DNA of 64,000 bases from Tachypleus tridentatus (lineage: Eukaryota; Arthropoda; Merostomata; Xiphosura; Limulidae). Under the pieces are notes generated by a model, which did no database searches, was not told the DNA's origin, and saw only the letters and a list, made by a program, of their open reading frames with translations. The DNA lies in contig NC_134831.1 in assembly GCF_004210375.1 (NCBI RefSeq), forward strand, positions 2,790,001-2,854,000, read 5' to 3'. How positions within the stretch are numbered: the first letter of the stretch is position 1; each line of letters begins with the position of its first letter. The position numbers and the translations under genes were made by a program. Below, in pieces: positions 57,173 to 64,000 of this stretch.

Positions 57173-57500
57173 TAAATAACAAATGCCAAGGATCCTACTC
57201 AGTCATTTTATGTGCATGGTGTCTTGTCTGACTGTAAAGTCTTATTTATCATTCCAGAAAATCAATGTAATTTACATAACTATTCTGGTAAATTGTCTTT
57301 CTAAATGTGTAATTGTTTTAATGCTAAATCAAAAATAATGAAAAACGACTTAACCAATCTCTGCTTGACTTACCAAGACCTTAGCTCAAATAATCCTCAA
57401 TGTCTTAACCAAAACTTATAGAAGTTATGCAGTCAAGTGACTAAAGTACACACGGCAATAATTTGCGGCCATATTGGACGTAAACATTATTCGTATAAAC

Positions 57501-57806
57501 ATGGCTTCCGCTATACAGTCACCTAGTTTTCTGTTCATTTTTCACGAACTTACTAGCAAGTTAAACAATATATGCAAGTCACGATATGAATAAAAGTGCA
57601 GAAAAGTCGGTTTTGATACAAAAGATCCTTGTTCCATGCCGTCAGTGATGACAGTCGCGCTAGATGTTAATGAATTCGTCGAAGTTGCAAATGGAAGGCT
57701 CGAGCTTGGCCAACAAACCAACGTTAAAGTCACACAGATAGGGAATTTATATATCATAAATGATTTAGTCTTGACAACATCTTTTTACACCAGAAACCAG
57801 TTCTAG
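57501..57806 (+). other. Unassigned 101-codon frame with one internal stop
   Basis: ATG at 57501 in a good context (AAACATGGC) opens MASAIQSPSFLFIFHELTSK and runs to a TAA at codon 31 (57591). The same frame then continues open through GFDTKDPCSMPSVMTVALDV and RLELGQQTNVKVTQIGNLYI to TAG at 57804. Thirty bases upstream of the ATG lies GCGGCCATATTGG (57465-57477), close to the YY1 element found just after transcription starts of many animal genes. The patch is richer in G+C than its surroundings. I do not recognise the protein. The minus strand is also open (57542-57757, MIYKFPICVTLTLVCWPSSS), so the coding strand is unproven. It could be a decayed gene start, a transposon piece or chance. Confidence 0.25.
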
Positions 57807-58614
57807 ACCCATAAACCTTGATGCTTACAAGGATTTTGTGGCCAACTATGTGTATGATGTCAGACTGTAGAAAGTGCACAAGACGTCCAACTACACAGAT
57901 TACTCGAGAGTAAGCCGAAGTTGTTTATAGTGACTAGGCCTATTGTTTATGCTTCATCAGTAGTAAATTTACAATTTGGATATACTACATCGTATTGTAT
58001 TTTATTTTAAATCCTCTTGTCTTGTAAGACAACTTTCTTCAGTACACATTACCATACATTTTACACAAATAAGCCCTGAATTCTAAGCCACTTATCTTGA
58101 CAAGCCACAATTGTGATAAAAATTTATTATTTACCTTTGGGTCCTTTCACCTTGTATAAGCCTGTATCACAGTATTTAGGTTACGGAAAGTACCAACTAT
58201 TTACAGAATTTATAAAGTCCTATGCAATATAATTGTGACAAGGTACATTGTATATACAAGTAGTACTAACCAAATATAAAATGGGAACTTCGTAATCTAT
58301 GGTACGACGATAGTTTCTAAGCCTTATCAGTGCTATTCATGTATGCACATGTTACTGCGGCAGTTCATTTAGTTCTACATGGTGAATCTTTTGAAAAGCT
58401 TATAAAACGATAACTCTGGATTCTTTGTCGGTTGTTTTTGTACAACTAATTGCCGCACAGCTGACTGTCTTTTCAAATACTTTATCCAAAATTCCAATAC
58501 CAGCAACTACAATGAGATTACTAGATTGTATCTATGCTACATCCAAAATGCCGGTGTTTATTTTTTGAATTGCTGGTAATGTGTGAATAAGGTCAAGTGC
58601 ATAAGGTCTATTTG
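57807..58614. other. Unique sequence, no gene seen
   Basis: No feature supported. Confidence 0.45.
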
Positions 58615-58866
58615 ACACACTTGGTCTTTAGTTCAATGAACTTTTGATATCTCAACCAAACCATTTTGACTCACCATGCCTTTAGTTCAATTAACTCCTG
58701 ATGTCTAAACCAAGCTGTATTTGACCCATTAGTTATTTAATTCAAATAACTTATGAATTAAAGCAAACCCTATTTAACGCATCAGGTCTTTAGTTTATTG
58801 AACTTCTGATGTCTTAACCAAATCCATTTCAACTCATTAAGTCTTTAGTTTAATGAACATCTGTAA
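58615..58866. repeat. Degenerate minisatellite, ~54-bp unit, about 5 copies
   Basis: GTCTTTAGTTCAATGAACTT followed by YTGATGTCTWAACCAA-type sequence repeats every 53-55 bp. Isolated relatives lie near 57345-57415 and 59150-59215. Confidence 0.8.
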
Positions 58867-60411
58867 ACAGATTACAAATCAGAAGGACCTCGAACTAAAC
58901 TTTGCCAGATCAGACGCTGTTTTTGTTGATTTTTTTTAGGGTATAAATTTTCGAAATATTTTCTCAAAACGTTTTCTGGAGTTTTTTTTATTTAAAATTA
59001 CTGTAAACCCTAACCTGAATTTTATTCCCAGATGCACATTAAACTAAAGGCCTAACGAGTTTATGAGATTCTATTTTATCAGTATTATACACGGTGAATA
59101 ATAAAATGAAATTTTATCGTTTTATAACAGAGGTGAGGTAATTTTATTAAGACCTATAGTTGAAATAACCGCTGATGTCTTAAAACCCTATTTCGCACAT
59201 CAGTCCTTAAGTTAAAAAAAACAAAAAACTTTTGACTTTTTAACTAATTTTGCAAGTACTTCATATACTAATGTAATGTTGCAAGTAACACATTTTCCAT
59301 GTTAATTATTAATTTGTCTCTTGTTATCTTTTAATATATTCAGAGGCTGGCTTTCACGTATGGTAATTAAACGCCTCTTTGGTGTCCAGTTGCTGTTAAT
59401 AAACAGACGACTAAGTCCTTACTTTCTGGTACCGCCTGCACGCTATTATGGATGAAGTAAATACCAAAAGGCTCATTAAGATTAACAGCAAGTTATTAGA
59501 TCTAATTTGTTAAGCCTAATTAGCTTCCCTGCGTTGCTAGTTTCAACGTTTTGCACCACCACAAGTTAAATAATAAAATAAGGTTTGTTACAACCGAATG
59601 CACATGATGTGGAGCACTTTCATGAAATTTGAACTAAATTATTTAGAATGATGGCGACAAATAATAAAAATAAAATTCTATTACCATTACAGTTTCCCCA
59701 AATTTCTTGCTCGTGTATATGTTCGGACTTTAACACGTTGATTTTTGCCACTATCTAGATTTTAGTGTATATGTAAGTTTTTCGACTTTTCACGTCAAAG
59801 AGAGTTAACGTTTTATTATATGTTACTACATAACATTTCGAGTCAGTAAATAACTACAAAAATTCGTTATATATAGTTCTTGTGTGACAATAAAGTAAGG
59901 ATGTAGCTATATATTTGTAATTACTTCTCGGCGTAAGCTAGTGAAACTAGTAAGCAACTTAGCCTATCAATAATAATAGTAATAAAAAGACACAGTTGGC
60001 GTTGAAATACGAGAGGACAAGTCTCCCGTATAAATTACACTTTGCTTACGCAGGAAATACTTTTCTGTGTTCTTTAAAGACAGAAATGATACGATACGTC
60101 GTGAATTCTTATTAGCCTGTTCACGTGTACAAATTTAAACATAGATCGAACAAAAAAGCTAACTTGTTGGTTCGACAGTTATTGTGAGTGTTAGTAATGT
60201 TGATTGAAATTAAAGAATAACCATAAATAGACAGATTTACAAATAAGTTAAAATAAATAATATTGCATTATAAATTCGTACTTAAAAATCGTCTTTGAAA
60301 ATAACTTAAATAAAATTGACACTAAATACAGTTCACTTGCTTAATCTGATAGACACTCAAACATTTGTATATCATGAAAATTTATAATATATATAAACAT
60401 ATGTAGCACAT
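58867..60411. other. AT-rich sequence, no gene seen
   Basis: About 1.5 kb with no supported feature other than one stray unit of the upstream minisatellite near 59150-59215. Confidence 0.45.
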
Positions 60412-60937
60412 ATGTCGTTACAATGTCTGTTACCAATCTCACGATCCTTTGTTATTTGTTTTTATCACAATGCTTTAATAACGAACAATAAACTTGTTCA
60501 TATGCAAAAACATGATACTTCTTTATGTACACTTTGTGGTAAAGACAGTGGGACATTTATATTGCCTGTGTCCAATGGTTCAACGTTAGTTTTCCACACT
60601 ATTTCCTTTATCATTCAAAAATCAGTACCAATGAAACAGAAACGGCAAATTCTTGTACAGGGCTTCCTAGAAGGATTAAGAAAAGATGACAGCCTACAGT
60701 GTATGTTTTTTTATTACACCAGCTAAATATTGTATTATGACTGTTAGAAAAATTTGTTTAGCCAAAATTATCCATTTAAATCTGTTGTCATTTTATAAAA
60801 GTCAGTTAAGAAAGAAAATAAGTTTTGTTTATTCCAGGTGCGTTATTGGTAATGATGTCAATTCTTTCTTTCAATTTTATTGTAAACTTGTTTGTCCTTG
60901 TTCACAACGTTACATAATTGTATGTCCTTTGATATGA
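60412..60937 (+). pseudogene. LINE ORF2 C-terminal (zinc-knuckle) remnant
   Basis: FYHNALITNNKLVHMQKHDT then SLCTLCGKDSGTF follows the pattern of the zinc-binding region found after the reverse transcriptase in many non-LTR retrotransposons (ALxTNxxL...CxxCG...HLxxxCP). The second half of the motif (LYCLCPMVQ) is present one frame over, then LVFHTISFIIQKSVPMKQKR returns to the first frame. A third shift continues ITPAKYCIMTVRKICLAKII and FYKSQLRKKISFVYSR. No catalytic reverse transcriptase part is left upstream. The zinc-knuckle reading is by eye and the LINE clade is unknown. Confidence 0.5.
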
Positions 60938-61585
60938 GCAATAACAGATAGTATTAGGTGCATTCAATTGTATATAACCGTATATTTGATTTTTGTACTT
61001 GTTTTGTATGTAATATATGTGATTATGAGGTCTCTTCAAGAGGTTTGTAAATAAAAAAAAACGATCCTTTAGAAGTATAGGAAAGAGGCTTCGTTGATAC
61101 TAGGTACAGTAGCGGTGGAGTGATTGTTATATACTATCAACTTACTTTCAGTAACAGGTTCTTGGAATAGATAATGAAATATGTATACATGGATAACTAC
61201 AAACATTTCATTCGTACGTTAATTTATTGTGATCCAGTCATGTTATGTAATTAGTCTTAAATACTTTCTGTAAATTATTTGATTGAATAATAGCACGATG
61301 TTGGCTAACTATGTCAGTTGTAGTAGATAAATTACACAAATATTTTCTCTCTATTCCTGAGCAGGAAATAATTATATATTCACTCGGTCGCCAAATCAGG
61401 CTAGAAATTAAATACCTTTTGTTAAATATTCTGTGAGTGGTATCGGTATGAGCAGTGTCAAGAGGACGCTATGATCATGTGTTAAACAATCAGGTCAGAG
61501 ACCCCTGGTTATAAATCCTGTAAACACAGACAAAGAAATTAGGTTATATAAACTTTTCTATTACAGTTTGATACAAAACATAATA
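60938..61585. other. AT-rich sequence, no gene seen
   Basis: No feature supported. Confidence 0.45.
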
Positions 61586-61690
61586 ATCCCCCATGGCTCA
61601 CTGATAAGTTTCAGGACTTAGTATTCGTGGTTCAAGCCCAGAACTAGTTACTGTGCAGTTAGCCAATTACGTAGCTTTGCTTTCAAGCAA
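61586..61690 (+). mobile_element. Family C SINE, diverged
   Basis: CCCCCATGGCTCACTGATAAG, GGTTCAAGCCCAG, TACGTAGCTTTGCTTTCAAGC. Confidence 0.7.
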
Positions 61691-61835
61691 AAGGCAATAA
61701 ATGATAAAGCCTACCCACCATAGGTTCATGCTTACAATTCCAAAATAAAACTTTTTCAGGATTAATATACTTGTGTATGCCATAGATCATATTATGTTCA
61801 TATAATGGCAAATTGACAAACAACATATAATGACG

Positions 61836-61905
61836 TCTTATACTGCTGAATTAAGGACAGCTAGCGCAGATAGCCCTCGTGTAGCTTAGTTCAAAACAAA
61901 CCAAA
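61836..61905 (+). mobile_element. Family A SINE, 3' fragment
   Basis: CTTATACTGCTGAATTAAGG, ACAGCTAGCGCAGATAGCCC, TCGTGTAGCTTAGTTC plus AAACAAACC. Confidence 0.8.
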
Positions 61906-62074
61906 CCAACCCTCAATTATGTGTAACCAGACGTCATATGTTTGTCAGATCTTTTACGTTTGTTAACTAACTCCACAGATTCTGTTACTTCCATTCTGTT
62001 AGAAAATGATAGCGTGAGACACACGTTGGTCGTCGTATTTCATATAGAATTTTCTTTTCCCCCTTATTTTTCTT

Positions 62075-62183
62075 TGCCCCTAGTGGCACAGCGGTATGTT
62101 TGCGAACTTACAATCCTAGAAACCTGTGGTGGGCAGAGCACAGATGAACCTCTGTGTAACTTTGTGCTTAACTACAAAAAATA
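62075..62183 (+). mobile_element. Family C SINE
   Basis: CCCCTAGTGGCACAGCGGTA head. The B box is deleted (AGAAACCTGTGGTGGGC), tail TAACTTTGTGCTTAACTAC. Confidence 0.8.
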
Positions 62184-62202
62184 ATCCCTCGTTTAGTATT
62201 TA

Positions 62203-62324
62203 ATAGTCCCTTGATGGATCAGCGGTAAATATGTGAACATACAATACTAAAATCCACGACTCGGTTCCCCATGACAAACACAATAGACAGCCCAATATGG
62301 CTTTGCTCTAAAATAACATACACA
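62203..62324 (+). mobile_element. Family D SINE
   Basis: CCTTGATGGATCAGCGGTAA, ACGACTCGGTTCCCC, ACAGCCCAATATGGCTTTGC, then TAAAATAACATACACAC. Confidence 0.78.
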
Positions 62325-62356
62325 CTTTTTTCTCGTTTTTCATCTTCTTTTAATTA

Positions 62357-62472
62357 TCTTCTGATAAGTCAGCAATAAGTCTTCGAGCTTACAACACTAA
62401 AATCCAAGGTTAGATTCCCGTGATGAACAGAGGACATATATTCCATTAACTTTGCTTTGTAAGAAAAACAAC
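62357..62472 (+). mobile_element. Family C/D-like SINE, diverged
   Basis: CTGATAAGTCAGCAATAAG, GAGCTTACAACACTAAAATCC, AAGGTTAGATTCCCGTG, ACTTTGCTTTGTAAG plus CAAC. Confidence 0.7.
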
Positions 62473-62769
62473 AGATTTCTGTTTCATATGTCGTTTATCA
62501 TGAAAACCGAATTTTCGATTAGGAATGAGTTTTCCATCGGAAAACAAGAAATCGTGCACATTTCAAAATAAGGACATCTTTGAAAGAATGTAAAAGCGAA
62601 GTTCCATTAAACAAAACATTTGAAATACAGTTAAAAAAAACAATTTTCAAAATTAATAAACTTCTTTGAAGACTGAAATATTCATTTCTTTGTGTCCACT
62701 TTCTATTCTTCCGGAATACTGTGCGTCTAGCTTTTAACTGTCAAAATTAAAATTTAAATTACAAAATTG
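62473..62769. other. AT-rich sequence, no gene seen
   Basis: No feature supported. Confidence 0.4.
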
Positions 62770-62835
62770 TTAACCCAAGGGAGTATCTCAAGAGCTGGTG
62801 GTGGGTGTTGATGACTAACTGCTTTCTCTCTAATA
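62770..62835 (+). mobile_element. Family A SINE internal fragment
   Basis: GAGTATCTCAAGAGCTGGTGG, GTTGATGACTAACTGC and TTTCTCTCTAATAT: the middle of an old A copy, cut off by the next SINE. Confidence 0.7.
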
Positions 62836-63110
62836 TGGCCCGGTATGTCCAGGTGGTTAAGGCACTCGACTCGTAACATGAGGGTCCCGGGCTCGAATCC
62901 CCGTCACACCAAACGTGCTCGCCCTTTCAGCAGTGGGAGCATTCTAACGTGACGGTCAATCTCACTATTCGTTGGTAAAAGAGTAGCCAAAGAGTTGGCG
63001 GTGTATGGTGATGACTAGCTGCCTTTCCTCTAATCTATCACTGCTAAATTAGGAATGGCTAACACAGATAGCCCATGTGTAGCTTTGCGCGAAACTTCAA
63101 AAACAAGATA
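62836..63110 (+). mobile_element. Family A SINE, full length
   Basis: TGGCCCGGTATGTCCAGGTGG head, B box GGCTCGAATCC, tail TTTGCGCGAAACTTC. It begins directly at the broken edge of an older A fragment. Confidence 0.92.
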
Positions 63111-63170
63111 ACCCTAGGTGCATGTTTAAACGCTGCTACTACAGTGCTTTTCTGTTTTAATGAAGAAAGG

Positions 63171-63444
63171 TTTGTTTGTTTTGGAATTTCGCACAAAGCT
63201 ACTCGAGGGCTATCTGTGCTAGCCGTCCCTAATTTTGCAGTGTAAGACTAGAGGGAAGGCAGCTAGTCATCACCACCCACCGTCAACTCTTGGGCTACCC
63301 TTTTACCAACGAATAATGGGATTGACCGTCACATTATAACGCCCCCACGGCTGGGAGGGCGAGCATGTTTGGCGCGACGCGGGCGCGAACCCGCGACCCT
63401 CGGATTACGAGTCGCACGCCTTACGCGCTAGGCCATGCCAGGCC
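63171..63444 (-). mobile_element. Subfamily B SINE, GC-rich head variant
   Basis: Shares GGCTGGGAGGGCGAGCATG and a head of GGCGCGACGCGGGCGCG, CGCTAGGCCATGCC with the 27.2 kb copy. Perfect 11-bp duplication ATGAAGAAAGG at 63160-63170 and 63445-63455. Confidence 0.96.
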
Positions 63445-63455
63445 ATGAAGAAAGG

Positions 63456-64000
63456 AACTGCATTATTATAATTTATTTCAGTTTATAAAGTATATAAAGT
63501 ATTTAGTAACTATTAACAGTTTACAGCATATAGATATGCCTTTGAACCAATCTGTTTTTTAATTAATCATTTTTTAAATAAAATTTTTACAGCTATAAAA
63601 TTTACGTGTTTAAAAACTAACTTTGAACTAACAACTATTGTACTTGGATAATCGATTGATGTCTTTAAGTTGTTTCTATGCAGCATAACTAAATCATTAG
63701 GGAAAGCAGCAATACGAGAGGCATATACTTAATTTTGAGGAAGATAGTAGTTCTATAGAATCTCAAGAAAGAGAAATCATATTCTTAATCTCAGCCAAGA
63801 AAATAATCTCCAGAAAGAAAGGGACTTAAACTCTGGTTATCAAGATCTCTTGGGGCATGTACTCAGTCGTATTATATATACCATAAGGTTCACTCATTTT
63901 CACATTAAATGCTATAATTACTTCATACCTCAAACCCTTCGCTATGCATTTAATTTTATATGTTTAAATTTGTTTGTTTTTGTTGTTATTGTTTTCAGTT
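63456..64000. other. AT-rich sequence, no gene seen
   Basis: No feature supported to the end of the window. Confidence 0.45.

Overview
The window is animal nuclear DNA: AT-rich, no operons, no long intact open reading frames, packed with short interspersed elements, Tc1/mariner transposon relics and minisatellites. The commonest repeat has a tRNA-like head starting GGCCCGGCATGGCC and a tail ending GCGAAATTC plus CAAA-type repeats. From memory it resembles the dominant SINE of horseshoe crabs (Xiphosura: Limulus, Tachypleus, Carcinoscorpius). That is recollection, not a search result. I see no host protein-coding gene I would assert, so the window is most likely intergenic or intronic.

Labels used below (mine). 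Family A: ~260-280 bp SINE with Pol III A and B boxes in a Thr(CGT)-like tRNA head, a central part containing GCGTTATAATG and GGTGGTGATGACTAGCTGCC, and the tail AGATAGCCC-TCGTGTAGCTTTGYGCGAAATTC. Subfamily B: same body, but the head reads AAGCGTGTTAAGGCGTGCGA and the B box GGTTCGCATCC. Family C: ~120 bp, TGGCTCAGCGGTA head, TTTCGATACCC B box, tail ending TTTGTGCTTAATTC plus CAA repeats. Family D: ~125 bp, related to C, tail ending GGCTTTGCTATAAGAAAAC plus CA repeats. Family E: old, strongly diverged A-like copies. Many copies still have target-site duplications (TSDs), given per entry.

Layout. 0-13 kb: scattered SINEs, a 58-bp minisatellite (6.97-7.49 kb), degenerate minisatellites at 8.4 and 11.4 kb. 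13.6-15.3 kb: a three-layer nest, a C SINE split by a Tc1 element (13652-14989, TA duplication) with an A SINE inserted beside it. 15.6-26.4 kb: many A copies, a 15-bp minisatellite (21.07 kb) and an 18-copy ~52-bp array (23.8-24.7 kb). 27-28 kb: an inverted pair of ~100-bp arms around a B SINE. 30.7-31.6 kb: an internally deleted mariner. 33.9-34.3 kb: three hairpins, one with 45-bp arms. 37.4-38.3 kb: a 25-copy 34-bp array with higher-order structure. 46.5-47.8 kb: a Tc1-type transposase relic interrupted by an A SINE with 16-bp TSD. 48.5-48.8 kb: 44-bp array. 51.0-51.8 kb: a possible pogo-like remnant, a palindromic MITE-like unit and a 57-bp array. 55.24-56.74 kb: a nearly intact DD34E Tc1-like transposon. 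57.5 kb: a short unexplained reading frame behind a YY1-like box. 60.4-60.9 kb: a LINE C-terminal (zinc-knuckle) remnant. 61.6-63.4 kb: a dense SINE cluster.

The autonomous transposases found are all broken. The SINEs need reverse transcriptase from a LINE, and the only LINE trace here is the decayed 60.4 kb fragment. No previously undescribed gene system could be demonstrated. The strongest leads are the shared tail module of the SINE families, the hairpin cluster at 34 kb, the nearly intact DD34E element and the 57.5 kb reading frame.
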